From contig NC_056006.1 in assembly GCF_018446385.1 (NCBI RefSeq), positions 1,851,802-1,915,801 on the forward strand: DNA of 64,000 nucleotides, written 5' to 3'. Below the pieces are notes generated by a model. The model worked only from the letters and a program-made list of their open reading frames with translations, had not been told where the DNA came from and did no database searches. This DNA is from Zingiber officinale. Lineage: Eukaryota > Streptophyta > Magnoliopsida > Zingiberales > Zingiberaceae. Below, one piece after another: positions 21,842-33,133 of the stretch (within the stretch, counting starts at the first letter, position 1; the number at the start of each line of letters is the position of its first letter). Made by a program: the position numbers and the translations under genes.

Positions 21842-24655
21842 TCAGAGCCATATAACTTCTGTGGCTGCCTCAGAGGCTACCACATACTCAGCTTCTATGG
21901 TGGAGTCTGGAAAAGCACTTATGCTTAACACTCCTCCATAGATATGGCTTCTCCTCCTAAAATAAACACAAAACCCCGAGGTCGACTTACTATTGTCCCT
22001 ATCTGATTGGAAGTCAAAATCCGTGTAACTCACAAGGATCAAATCATCTTCTTAGTAAACTAACATATAATCTCTAGTCCCTCTAAGATACTTTAATATA
22101 TGCTTTACGACAGTCTAGTGTCCCGGTCCTGGGTTACTTCGATATCTGCTAACTATGCCCTCGGCAAAATAGATATCCGGTCTCGTACACAGCATTACAT
22201 ACATTAGGTTTCCAACAGCCGAAGCATAAGGAACTACCTTCATATCCTCTATCTCCTTTGATGTCTTCAGAGACATCTTTTAGATAAAGTTACTCCATGT
22301 CTAAAAGGTAGAAAACCTTTCTTGGAGTCTTGCATGCTAAAACGAGCTAGGATAATATTGATATATGAAGCTTGGGATAATCATAATATTCTTTTTTTGT
22401 GATCCCTTATTACTTTGATCCCAAGAATATGTGTATTCTCCCAAGTCCTTCATATTGATTTGTTTGGGCAAACATACTCTTACTTCCGTCAACACTTTGA
22501 TATTGTTTCCAACTACAAAATATGTCATCTACGTATAGTACAAGAAATACCACCACGTTTCCATCACACTTCTTGTATACACAAAACTCATCGGGTCACT
22601 GAATAAATCCATAGGTCTGGATTACTTCATTAGACCAGATGTCCAAGACCTTGAAGCTTTGCTTCAGTCCATAGATTGATTGAGCTTTCATACAAGATGC
22701 TCATTGCCCTTTGCAATGAACTTTTTTGGTTGCTTTATATGGATGTTTTTTTCAAGACTTCTATTAAGGAAAGCTGTCTTGACATCCACTCGCCAAATCT
22801 CATAGTCCAATAGATAAAAGAATCTGGATAGACTTGAGCATGGCTATCGATGAAAAAGTTTCCTTTTTCAATAAGCCTTGCTTTGAAAGTTTCTACCTTC
22901 CCGTCTATCCCTCTTTTCCTATTGTAGACTTATTTTTACCCAATAGATTTTACACCATTTGGTGATTTTATAAGTTCCCAGGCTCTATTAGAATACATAT
23001 ATTCTAATTCTGTATTCATTGCTCTTTGCAAAGACGTTGCATTTTTATCTTGGAGAGCTTCGTCATATATCCGGGGATCAGGTTCATGTCCACCAGGGAT
23101 CAATTCCAAAGACTCTCCCAAAACATGAATCTTTTAGGTTGCCTAACAACCCTCCCACTACGACGAAATACTTTCTACAATTGTGTATCATTTGTGATAC
23201 GTGTTGCAGTTTCTTGTGATATTTCATCTTGTACAGTTGATACTAGATTAGACGTGTCCTTTATTTTCCTTAAGAACAATTTTTTTTTTACTCATGGGCT
23301 TGTGGTTCATAGTATAATCCTCTTCTAAAATTGGACATTGGTGCTAACAATGACCTTCTGATTTTAAGGACTATAAACTTCCTTTCATTTCTCTAGGATA
23401 ACCCACAAACAAGTGAACTCCTGTCCAACTTATCAGTGTCTCTCATGTGCTAGACCACCCCAAATCTGAATATGCTTCAGACTAGGCTTACGCTCATTAT
23501 GCAATTCTATGGGAGTAGAGAGTTCTGACTTAGAAGGTACTATGTTCACTTCTGTTTCCAATGTATTTCCTTAAAATGAATTTTGGTAATTCTGAATAAC
23601 TCATCATTGATCTAACTATTTCCATAAGAATCCTATTCTTTCGTTCTACTACACCATTCTGTTGGGGTGTACTAGGTGTTGTCAGTTGGGATTGAATCCC
23701 GACTTCTGATAAGTGACTCCTAAACTCTCTTAAGAGGTGCTCGTCACTACGATCTCATCGTAGTGTCTTGATACTATTACTTTGACGTTTCTCCGCATCA
23801 GCCTCGTACTCTTTGAACTAATCAAAGCACTTAGACTTGCGGCGCATCAAGTAAATGTATCTGTATCTCGAATAGTTGTCTATAAAATAGATGAAATATT
23901 CGAAACTAGCTCTTGTCTGGATAGTCATAGGACCACACAAATTAGAATGAACCAATTCCAACACATCTTCGGCTATATACCCCTTAGATTTAAAAGCTTC
24001 TTGGTTATTTTTCCTTCCAAGTAGATCCGCAGGTTGGAAAAATTTCCACTACCAATGAACCCAAGAGTTCATTGGTTATTATCCTTTGAATCCTACTCAA
24101 GTTAATATAACCTAGCCTTAGACTGCCAAAGATGTGATTGGTTCATTTCCGAAAGTTGCTTTCTCTTATTAAAGTTAGAAGATGTGTTATTAATTTCCAA
24201 TTTGTTGCATCGTGGAAGTTATAAATTGCCAACCAACGTACCAGAACAGATAACTTCCCTCTTTTTCTTGATAACAACTTTATTATCAAAAGAGACAGTA
24301 TATCAATCCTTAAATAGTTTTAGAAACTGAAATCAAGTTCTTTATAAAACTTAGTATGTCAAGACAATCAATGTTTTATCCTTTCAAAAGATAAACATCT
24401 TCCACTGCAATAGCTGCTACTTTTGCAGCAGTGCCCATGTAGACAGAATTTTCCCTTTCATATAGTTGTCAGGTTTCCTGGAACCCCTGCAATGAATTGC
24501 AGACATGATCAGTGGCTCCCATTTCTACACACCAGGTACTGGTAGATAACACCACTAAACATGTTTCAAGTACTAATGAATTAAATACACTTTTATTGTT
24601 CTTATTTCTGAGAGAACAACCCACCTTAGAGTCCAAGTTTTGTTTCCAATCATAA
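21842..24655 (-). pseudogene. Copia pol and gag remnants of the minus-strand element
   Basis: From 5' to 3' on the minus strand: a gag piece with GPNYDWKQNL-like residues near 24640; a protease region near 24480-24540; integrase (about 23340-24100), including a GTPQQNGV-type region near 23660; the linker with GESLELIPGGHEPDPRIYDE (22936-23121); reverse transcriptase (about 22340-22930); and RNase H with YTDFDFQSDRDNSKSTSGFC and STIEAEYVVASEAATEVIWL (21842-22042). The parts line up with the plus-strand copy and complement it: this copy keeps RNase H, which the other lost. Frameshifts are frequent. Confidence 0.82.
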
Positions 24656-25017
24656 TTGGGACTGCTAAGTCTATTCTATAGTATAACAACTAGGGGATTG
24701 ACAAATATCCTAAGAATCACAAAACTATTTGGTCAAGACCAATTCCTTAAAATTGCCGTGAATTTTGTATGTCACGATAGTGTGGACGTATACAAAATTA
24801 AAGAGGATATTTTATCTATTAATTTTATTATCTCGTCAACCTTTCTTTATGATGAATAAAATTAATAGTTGGTCTGTCTTAGGTCAAATATTTGATCAAA
24901 ACTTTGAATTTTAAATAACATTGATTCCTCAAACAATATTATTTAAATTCACCAACACTTCAAGTATCGGGAATTATGCATGCCACGATTATGCATGCCA
25001 CGGTAGTATGGAATTGA

Positions 25018-25070
25018 GTAGTTCGGTTATAATGAATTTGTAAATTAAACTCATTATAACCGAACTACTA
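25018..25070. repeat. Near-perfect inverted repeat, 23-bp arms
   Basis: AGTAGTTCGGTTATAATGAA at 25018 is followed after a 6-base loop by TCATTATAACCGAACTACT. About 22 of 23 positions pair. It lies just outside the copia leader in AT-rich DNA and may be a tiny foldback element or its remnant. No terminator role can be claimed. Confidence 0.8.
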
Positions 25071-25785
25071 AATTCTAAAATCTTAAACCTTAAATTCATA
25101 TAATTTACCTCTGTGAGTATCTAAAATTGTTAATCTTGAGCATTATAAATTAAGAAGGAAGTCTGAATCCTAGAAAGAAAATCTTATTGATTTAAACACA
25201 TTATATAATCCAATTTCTAAATCTTAAAATTATGAATCTTAAATACATATAATATATTTAAAAAATAAAAAAAAAATTAAAGAATTAAGGCGCATGCATT
25301 TAATCGAAGCACCTGTGATATTAAAAAAAAAAAAAAAAATCCAAGCGCACGAATTCACAAGAACGAGTCCGCAACATATAATTCTATCGTTAAACCCAAT
25401 CAACTTTTTGTCGACTGTTCCTCGTATTATCTTTTGAATTGGTCAAGCTAACCTACCACATTACTTACGGCAAACTAGATTGGCCTTAGCTTGTCGCATT
25501 ACACTTTAATTAATCATTGTCACACCAATGGCCTACCTTCATTATCGTATATCACTATTCCGGCCTGACCGAGCATCTCAATTGATATATCGATCAACTA
25601 GCCACCCTCACTCAATCAGCTTAGCTGCTCAACGGTTTTAATATTAATTTTCTTTTTTTTTAATCAAAATGTCATTCTTTAATTAAGTGATCTAGAGGTA
25701 GCTTAGGAGGAATATAATACGTATTTTGTTCTTATATTAAAGAGACATATTAAAGGCATTTTGAAGCTAATGAAGTGTAAAAGTA
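25071..25785. other. Non-coding DNA containing a copy of WAK upstream sequence
   Basis: No gene is visible. About 25388-25640 aligns with 39112-39350, immediately upstream of WAK2, and with 40010-40280: shared CCCAATCAACTTT, ATCTTTTGAATTGGTC and GACCGAGCATCTCAATTGAT. The last 66 bp (about 25718-25783) recur at about 34812-34870. Poly-A tracts lie at 25260-25340. Confidence 0.6.
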
Positions 25786-26587
25786 GATTTAATCCTAAAG
25801 TAGATTAGATTGCAGAACATATTCTAAACATTCATGAGCAGGTAACATTGATAATTTTAGATAACAATACCAAGTACAAAACTCCGGTTGATAGGTATCA
25901 TTGTCAAGTACTTTTTGAGATTAGAGATTTTATCTGAACTGTTTTAAATCGTGATCGTTTCTATGTTGGTAAGTACAATAAGCTGAAGGATTGAAAAATT
26001 GGACCGTGTGAGCTACTATAAAAGATCAACGATAATGCTTACATGTTGCGTCTTTAGATTGTCTTATGTCTTAAATGACAAGCACTTGACTACTTATTCG
26101 GTGGATGCTGATGAGGCTACTATGAACTCCAGAATGAGTTCTTTTCAACCAGAAGAGATAGATGCAAGATCAATCTAACATAACTCTTGAACTTCAAACG
26201 ATCACAACTTTTGAGTAAAGACTCGGAATCAGATTTTCTCTGTCGCGACATGTGCAAAAGTTAAAAATCTATATTTGTTACTGGGATACCTATTACCACC
26301 AAATTTCAGACCCAAATTCCACCATTTAGGCCCTCAACCGAGACTCTAAAGATTTTATTAATATTTTTAGTAATTTCTATTTTTATGGTATTTAGATATT
26401 TTTGGTATTCCTAGTAATTATTGGTTATAATTACTCTATAACAACGTCGTGTTTTATTAATTTAATTTCTACCAAGAGACTTCCTTTTCTAGAAAGATCT
26501 TTTTCTTTCTTTACAAGATTGGATTTGAGGCATATGTTGGGATTTCTTTTCATTTTTTGTCTTATGGCCTAGAGTCTATATAAACAT

Positions 26588-27420
26588 TGATCCGGTGGTA
26601 AGAACCGGGGACCCCGTCCGGTAAAGTCAACGCCACGTGGAAGTCAAAGTGGCAGATATCCGTCCGGAGAGGGATGGGGCCGACCGGCCGACCGGCTGCC
26701 CGGCGGTGTTAACGTCCGGAGAGGGATGGGTCCGACCGGCAGGCCAACCGCGCCGGTGGTTGATAGTTCAAGGCGCCCTGTTGGAAGTCAGGGTTCCGGC
26801 GCTCAGTGGACAAGAGCGGAAGGCCGAGCGGACGGCACGCTCGGCCAAAGCCACCAGGTAACATACTGCTAACAGTCTCCGCAAAGCACATGATTGAGAA
26901 TCTCCCCAAGTAAACAACCGTATACGTCCAGCCGGATGTCGCTGAAGTTGGCCGGACGGACGACATATCTGGAGTGAAGGGGAAAAGGACAAGGGACACC
27001 CCCTTTTTCTGACATCAAGTATGTTTCACGTGTAGACCATACTTCAAATCTTATGACAGAGGGTTCTGCTGTCCCATCAGGGACATGCTTGGACTGTAGC
27101 AGTATGGCGTCAGGTAAGCTTTCTGACAGATACATACCGAGGCATGGGCTGCGGACACGTATGCGCCTCGGTGGATGTGCAGAAGCTCTTTCACCGCTCT
27201 ATATATAGAGCCTCATACTTCGCTGGAGGTACGCGTTCAACACCTTTGGAGCCACTTTTTTCACCACTTGCTTGCCTGACTTGAGCGTCGGAGGGTCGCC
27301 GCCGGGAAGCCCTTCCCGACCCGACTTCTGTGCAGGTCGCCGGAGCTTCGTACGACCAGTTGAAGACCCACGTCAGCAACCGGAGAGCGCCACGTGCCCA
27401 GCGTCCGTTGAGTCAGTGTT
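26588..27420 (+). repeat. Left LTR of the Tat element
   Basis: Over 95 percent identical by eye to the right LTR from TGATCCGGTGGTAAGAACC to CGTTGAGTCAGTGTTC, with one extra 12-bp GACCGGCCGACC-like stretch near 26680. It lacks the last bases GGACAGGATCA seen in the right LTR. Instead it runs into CCACAGACGGCGCCAATTTG, the reverse complement of a primer-binding-site sequence. Confidence 0.85.
27198..27214 (+). promoter_or_regulatory. LTR TATA box
   Basis: CTCTATATATAGAGCC is a symmetric TATA box in the left LTR; the same sequence is in the right LTR at about 32899. It fixes the LTR transcription direction as plus. Confidence 0.65.
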
Positions 27421-27450
27421 CCCACAGACGGCGCCAATTTGATTCTGTCC
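27417..27450 (-). other. Inverted primer-binding-site/LTR-end sequence
   Basis: Read on the minus strand it is GGACAGAATCA (one mismatch to the LTR end GGACAGGATCA) followed by AATTGGCGCCGTCTGTGGGAAC, which resembles the primer-binding site that follows the 5' LTR in many plant gypsy elements. It should lie in plus orientation after a complete left LTR. Here it is reversed and fused to the LTR through a short GAAC match. Confidence 0.65.
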
Positions 27451-28311
27451 GCTCGGAGGGTTTTGACGATGATAGTATGCGCCAGGAAGTATGGACGGAG
27501 ACGCCGAGCGGCGAGGACCAGAGCGAAAGCTAGCTTCTCGAGCCCAGTGTAGCGAGATTCAGCGTCTTTTAAAATATGACTAAGGAAATACACTGGCTCT
27601 TCTCCGCTCGCCCTCACTAACGCCGAGCCGATTGCATGCTCGGTTGAAGACAAGTACATATAAAGTGGCTCACCCGCAGTCGGCTTGGCCAATACCGGGA
27701 GAGAGTTCAGATAGGCCTTTAAGTCTTCGAACGCCCGATCGCATTCTTCATCCCAGTGAAACTTAGTGGCCTTGCGCAAGATTTTGAAGAAAGGGAGGCT
27801 CCGGTTGGCAGTTTTGGAGATGAATCGGGACAGAGCGGTTATCCGACCGGTCAAACGTTGCACTTCCCTTGTATTTCTTGGAGGCGGCATGTCTTGTAGA
27901 GCTTTCACCTTGCTGGGATTTGCTTCGATTCCCCGCTCGGTCTCTATGTACCCCAGAAAACGCCCTCCTTTTGCTTCGAACAGGCACTTCTGGGGATTTA
28001 GCTTGACTCCATATTTGCGCAGCGTTCGGAAGGTTTCCTCCATGTATTCGAAGAGATCGGCCGCTCGGACGGACTTGATGAGAATGTCGTCCACATAAAC
28101 TTCCAGATTCCGCCTGATCTGCTCTCTAAATACTTTATTCATCAAGCGCTGATATGTGGCTCCCGCATTTTTCAATCCGAACGGCATCACATTATAGCAA
28201 TAGGTGTCGTCGGCCGTCACGAAGCTGACTTTTTCTTGATCTTCACGGGCGAGCGGCACTTGATGATAGCCTTGGTAAGCATCGAGCATACAAATTAATT
28301 CGCAGCCAGCG
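27440..28311 (-). pseudogene. Gypsy reverse transcriptase/RNase H fragment (inverted in its element)
   Basis: Starting in GFIDAGCELICMLDAYQGYH it shows the standard RT blocks: MPFGLKNAGATYQRLMNKVF, VYVDDILIKS with an intact YVDD catalytic box, LNPQKCLFEAKGGRFLGY, then TREVQRLTGRITALSRFISK and the RNase H start PLYMYLSSTEHAIGSALVRA to RPYFLAHTIIV. It is a good match to Tat-clade pol. The N-terminal part of RT is replaced by the 65-bp array at 28311. The RNase H is cut after IIVKTL at about 27450, and the frame then reads into LTR sequence to a stop at 27261. The fragment is about 285 codons of a pol that should be several times longer. Confidence 0.9.
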
Positions 28312-29053
28312 TCTATAAACCCTCCGAGCGGAAAACCGTCGAGCTCCGACGTTAAATATCGAGAGACGAGCCGGCGTCTATAAACCCTCCGAGCGGAAAA
28401 CCGTCGAGCTCCGACGTTAAATATCGAGAGACGAGCCGACGTCTATAAACCCTCCGAGCGGAAGACCGTCGAGCTCCGACGTTAAATATCGAGAGACGAG
28501 CCGGCGTCTATAAACCCTCCGAGCGGAAGACCGTCGAGCTCCGACGTTAAATATCGAGAGACGAGCCGGCGTCTATAAACGTCCGAGCGGAAGACCGTCA
28601 AGCTCCGACGTTAAATATCGAGAGACGAGCCGGCGTCTATAAACCCTCCGAGCGGAAGACCGTCGAGCTCCGACGTTAAATATCGAGAGACGAGCCGGCG
28701 TCTATAAACCCTCCGGGCGGAAGACCGTCGAGCTCCGACGTTAAATATCGAGAGACGAGCCGGCGTCTATAAACCCTCCGAGCGGAAGACCGTCGAGCTC
28801 CGACGTTAAATATCGAGAGACAAGCCGGCGTCTATAAACCCTCCGAGCGGAAGACCGTCGAGCTCCGACGTTAAATATCGAGAGACGAGCCGGCGTCTAT
28901 AAACCCTCCGTGCGGAAGACCGTCGAGCTCCGACGTTAAATATCGAGAGACGAGCCGGCGTCTATAAACCCTCCGAGCGGAAGACCGTCGAGCTCCGACG
29001 TTAAATATCGAGAGACGAGCCGGCGTCTATAAATATTCCGAGCGGAAGAAGGC
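28311..29053. repeat. 65-bp tandem array, 11 full copies and one partial
   Basis: Units start GTCTATAAACCCTCCGAGCG at 28311, 28376, 28441, 28506, 28571, 28635, 28700, 28765, 28830, 28895, 28960 and 29025 (partial). One unit is 64 bp. Copies differ by only a few substitutions (for example GAAAAC versus GAAGAC, CGAGCC versus CAAGCC), implying recent expansion. The first unit abuts the RT coding sequence within the DAG-CELICM motif. The array ends near a poly-A tract (29055-29069). Confidence 0.97.
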
Positions 29054-29069
29054 AAAAAAAAAAAAAAAG

Positions 29070-29433
29070 ACTGCAAGTGTCCGAGAAGTTTGCCGCCAAT
29101 ATCGTTCGACCGACTCTACGTTCCGCTCGGCTCAGGGCCCAAAGGTTCTTGTCGGCTTATAGCGAGCGATCCCTGCTATCAAAGTGGAATGTTACGCGTC
29201 CGAAATATTTAGCCGAGCGGAAGGGCATCGCCAAGTACTTCGCAAAAATTCCTTTCAAATGCTAGAGGTGTGATAATAGGCGAGCGGGCAACACACATAT
29301 TAACTAGCAAAAGGACAAAGTGCAAAAGGATAAAGTGCGCGAAAGGAAAACATTGCATTAAAAATAAAACCTTAGGCCAGGCGACCTAAGTACAAAAGGG
29401 ATCATATTTAGCCGAGTGGCCAAATTACAAAAG
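29070..29433. other. Tat element interior without recognisable coding
   Basis: Between the tandem array and the accessory ORF. It has CCGAGCGG-type motifs shared with the rest of the element but no domain that I can name. Confidence 0.5.
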
Positions 29434-31526
29434 TTACTCGATATAATCGTAGAGGGTCTTGGGGATGTTATCTAGAAGCGCCACCTGATCGCCGGCCGGA
29501 ATATTAGTGGACTCCGGAAGAAGGCCCTTCGACTTCAGATAGGTCATGGTGGCAGTCATGGCCAAGTCGAAGGTTGTGTACATCCGCTCACAGATTTTCT
29601 CTGAGAATTCGGGCGATCGAATGTAGCCCTGTCGTAGAGCGACGACTCGACTCGGCTCGGCATCCTGATATTCTTTGAAAGCCGCCTGGGAGCCAGTGAG
29701 GGCCTCGTTCAGATTCTTAAGCTTTTCCGCGTCGGCCGAGCGGCCCGCCTTCTCTCTGTCGAGCTGCTCCATCAGCTCTTTTACCTTCAGCTCCAGGCCC
29801 CGAGCCTCCACGTTCTTTTTCTCCAGATCGGAGATGGCCGTATTTTTTCGAGTAGTGGCCAGGGTTAATATTGTGTCGAGCGACTTAACTTGTCGCTCGG
29901 ACTCGGCCAAGACATGGGCCTGATCGGCTGTTTTCTTCTGCTCGGCCGCCAGCATATCCTGAGCTCTCTTAAGCTCCTTCTGCAGCTCAGAGTACGATGG
30001 TCCTTGAGGGCCGGACGGACCAACCGCTGCCTTCAGTTGTCGCAGCTCTTCATCCACCAAGGCCAAGCGGTTGGAAACCGCGATTTCCTCTACCCATCTC
30101 TGACGAGAGGAATTAGAAGCTGTTATTGGCCGATCGGTAGGAATAAAGACAAAACTTGGTAGATTACAAACTTACCCCCGTGGCCTCCCGCATGTGGCTA
30201 TTGGCCAAGTTTCGGAGGGGGATCAGTGCTGTGCGTGCCCGAGCATCGGCCCACATCTCAGCTAGGGGCCCTTTCAAGGTAATGGTGTGCTCGGGCGCGG
30301 TTGGTCGGTCGGCCTCTGGCAGCAGCTCTTCGGTCGGGAGATGAAGAGTGACCCGAATCGTACGGCCATGACCGGGGGTCGTCCGACTGGCAGTCGGAAG
30401 GGGATCAGAAGCCGGCGCAGAAAATTGGGAATGAATGGTCGAGCGCTGGACTGAGTGACGAGCAGGCGGAAGGGTGCTGATCGGAATTGCCTCAACTAGA
30501 GCAGCTGGCTCATTCCAGTCAGAAGGCGTCCGGTCGGACGAAATGGTTTCGGTCTCTGGCGCCTTGCCCCGAGCAGTCGCAGTGACCCGCTCGGATGGTT
30601 GGACCGCGGAGGTAGCCGACCGCAGAGGAGTCTCCACTCGACGCCTCTTTTGTAGAGGCTACTCCTCCTCCCGAGCGGAACCTTCCTCGGGGGCAGTTGG
30701 TTCTCCAGGGGGGTGGCTCCGCTGGCCACGTTTTGCTGAGAAGCTTGAGCGGCCGACTCAGCTTGAGTCCCGCTCTCTCCTTCGTGGGATCCGACCGGCT
30801 GGATACCCAACGCTTCCATTTCTCGGGCCGCCGCGGCTTCTAGCGCTGCCGCCTTTCTCTTCAAAACGCCGGCCATCACCGAATCCATGACGATATCCGC
30901 TGCAAGGGAAAGAAAAGAAATCAGTTAGCAATTAAAGCAAATGCCCAAGCAAAGTTCTTACCGAAGCCGGTCGGAAGAGGAGTTCGTATGGGACTCAGGC
31001 CGAAGATGTACATCACCCCTTCGTGAAGAAGCTTGTTGATGTCAAGTCGCAGACCGGCTAGTATATTTGCAGCGTGGAGATAGTCCGGTCGGGTCTTGAA
31101 TTTCTTCAGCTCGGGAGTGGGGGGTAAGCTGACCTGCCACTGGGTCGGGAAGTTGGCCCGATCGGGCATACGGATGTAGAAAAAATAATCCTTCCAATGT
31201 TTATTGGAAGTAGGTAGCTTGTTGAAGAAGACTAAGCCGGGTCGAGCTTGGAACATAAAGGTGCCCGGTTCGGCTTGCTTGGGGTAATAAAAATAAAAAA
31301 AGACCTCCGGTCGGAGGGGGATGTTGTGAATCTTAAACAAAACAACAACACTGCAAAGGAGACGAAAGGTGTTGGGTACTAGACTGCCGAGCGGCACACC
31401 GAAATAATTACAAACATCTAGGATGAAAGGATGTACAGGGAACCGCAGACCGGCGGTAAATTGGTCGCGAAAGACACAGAAGGCTCCGCGCGGCGGCCTG
31501 TGCGGCCGAGCGGAAGGACCGGCCAA
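29434..31526 (-). CDS. Antisense accessory ORF of a Tat-type gypsy element (Transposase_28-like)
   Basis: Several adjoining minus-strand frames read as one accessory protein, broken by shifts or introns. N-terminal block at 30921-31526: FRDQFTAGLRFPVHPFILDV, GVPLGSLVPNTFRLLCSVVV and KHWKDYFFYIRM. This is the 'putative gypsy type transposon' domain (Transposase_28) common in plant databases. Middle blocks at 30496-30888 (MDSVMAGVLKRKAAALEAAA) and 30164-30637 are low-complexity and proline/threonine-rich. The C-terminal block at 29434-30066 is a long coiled coil (SELQKELKRAQDMLAAEQKK onwards) ending NIPKTLYDYIE at a stop. The role of these accessory ORFs is unknown. It is antisense to the LTRs, near the 3' LTR, as in Grande-like elements. 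Confidence 0.72.
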
Positions 31527-32297
31527 CAGAAGTTCAAAATCTTCGGGGATTTCGAAATTGTCTGTCAGGATATCAAAATCACGCTGGTCGAATCAGGACT
31601 GCATGGTGGTGTACCATGGGCCGAGAGACTGGTCTTCGGGGTGCGAAGAACTAGCCATTGACCGAGCGAAGGAGGCCAGGAAAAAGGACAGAAACAAGAA
31701 GACATCGCCGGAACAGTATCCAGGAGCAAAAACGGAAGAAAGAAATGTAAAGAGCACTGGAAACAAGAAAGGAAGGGGGAGAAGCTTACGAAAAAGAAAG
31801 AAGGAGCAGAAAGAAGGCACCGGAGGTCGTCGGAAAGCAGAAGAGGAATCGCCGGAGCTCCAAAGCGCTGGGGGTAGGGGTTGAAGTCGCGGAGGTAGAG
31901 AAGAGAAAGAGAAGAAAACGAAGAATTTATAGGGTGGAGGCCGGGCGGCCTCCACCGTCGGATCCAGGTCACGGGAATCAAAGCGTGCATCGTGCCGTCC
32001 ATTTCAAATCGCTTCGATCACATCAAAACACCATGCCACCGCCGCCGTACGCTGATGGCAGTGCGCCACGTGGCATTCGACCATTCGGAGCATTTAATGA
32101 AAGCATGCTCAACCTTAATGTCGAAGATTGGCGCACATCACGAGGAGATCCGGTGAATGCTATTGTTAATTCGCTTAAGGCCATCTCTGCGGTTAGCCGA
32201 TCGGAGGATAGTAGCACGGAGGAGCCGCCCGGCTAGATTCGCAGTCCAGTCAGTCGGACCATTCGCCTCCTTCGACTAGACTTGAAAGGGAGGCAAG
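31527..32297. other. Tat element 3' untranslated interior and polypurine tract
   Basis: Continues upstream of the accessory ORF; 31565-32002 has serine/leucine-rich open frames that look like chance. The AG-rich plus strand at 31660-31930 may be leader of the antisense ORF. It ends with GAAAGGGAGGCAAG (32284-32297), the polypurine tract that primes plus-strand DNA, directly before the right LTR. Confidence 0.55.
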
Positions 32298-33133
32298 TGA
32301 TCCGGTGGTAAGAACCGGGGACCCCGTCCGGTAAAGTCAACGCCACGTGGAAGTCAAAGTGGCAGATATCCGTCCGGAGAGGGATGGGGTCGACCGGCTG
32401 CCCGGCGGTGTTAACGTCCGGAGAGGGATGGGTCCGACCGGCAGGCCAACCGCGCCGGTGGTTGATAATTCAAGGTGCCCTGTTGGAAGTCAGGGTTCCG
32501 GCGTCAGTGGACAAGAGCGGAAGGCCGAGCGGACGGCATGCTCGGCCAAAGCCACCAGGTAACATACTGCTAACAGTCTCCGCAAAGCACATGATTGAGA
32601 ATCTCCCCAAGTAAACAACCATATACGTCCGGCCGGATGTCGCTGAAGTTGGCCGGACGGACGACGTATCTGGAGTGAAGGGGAAAAAGACAAGGGGCAC
32701 CCCCTTTTTCTGACAGCAAGTATGTTTCACGTGTAGACCATACTTCAAATCTTATGACAGGGGGTTCTGCTGTCCCATCAGGGACATGCTTGGACTGTAG
32801 CAGTATGGCGTCAGGTAAGCTTTCTGACAAATACATACCGAGGCATGGGCTGCGGACACGTATGCGCCTCGGTGGATGTGCAGGAGCTCTTTCACCGCTC
32901 TATATATAGAGCCTCATACTTCGTCGGAGGTACGCGTAAAACACCTTTGGAGTCACCTTTTTCACCACTTGCTTGCCTGACTTGAGCGTCGGAGGGTCGC
33001 CGCCGGGAACCCCTTCCCGACCCGACTTCTGTGCAGGTCGCCGGAGCTTCGTACGACCAGTTGAAGACCCACGTCAGCAACCGGAGAGCGCCACGTGCCC
33101 AACGTCCGTTGAGTCAGCGTTCGGACAGGATCA
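32298..33133 (+). repeat. Right LTR of the Tat element
   Basis: 836 bp, TGATCCGGTGG to GGACAGGATCA, followed by the target duplication AACAT. It is complete at both ends and serves as reference for the defective left LTR. Confidence 0.92.

Larger units (their letters stand above)
15879..24995 (-). mobile_element. Ty1/copia retrotransposon, minus strand, with one long LTR
   Basis: A second copy of the copia family seen at 953-9045, in opposite orientation. Its 3' LTR lies at 15879-21519 and is interrupted by nested solo LTRs. The polypurine tract ATAAGTGGGAGAT is at 21520-21532. RNase H, reverse transcriptase, integrase and gag remnants then run to about 24655, and the leader to about 24990. 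No 5' LTR or primer-binding site follows, so the element is truncated on its 5' side. Many frameshifts and stops are present. Confidence 0.88.
26588..33133 (+). mobile_element. Tat-type Ty3/gypsy element, rearranged, with both LTRs
   Basis: Inserted in the gypsy LTR with a perfect 5-bp duplication AACAT (26583-26587 and 33134-33138). Termini are TGATCC..GGATCA. LTR orientation is plus: each LTR has a TATATATAG box about 610 bp from its start, and a polypurine tract GAAAGGGAGGCAAG directly precedes the right LTR at 32298. The interior holds, in order, an inverted reverse transcriptase/RNase H block, a 65-bp tandem array, and an antisense accessory ORF region of the Transposase_28 type. Gag, protease, integrase and most of pol are missing. 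Antisense accessory ORFs near the 3' LTR are known in Grande-like Tat elements, but a pol block on the same strand as them is not the normal layout. Confidence 0.87.

Noticed and set aside
24660..24995. 5' LTR of the minus-strand copia
   Set aside because: The leader matches the other copia copy, but there is no TG..CA border, no primer-binding site and no similarity to the LTR at 15879-21519.
26637..27135. Open frames in the left Tat LTR (repeated at 32347-32836)
   Set aside because: Same frames occur in both LTRs and in both orientations; the LTR is GC-rich, which produces chance frames.
28311..29053. Regular array resembling a CRISPR locus
   Set aside because: The whole 65-bp unit is conserved with no variable spacers, and the context is a plant retrotransposon. 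It is a tandem repeat.
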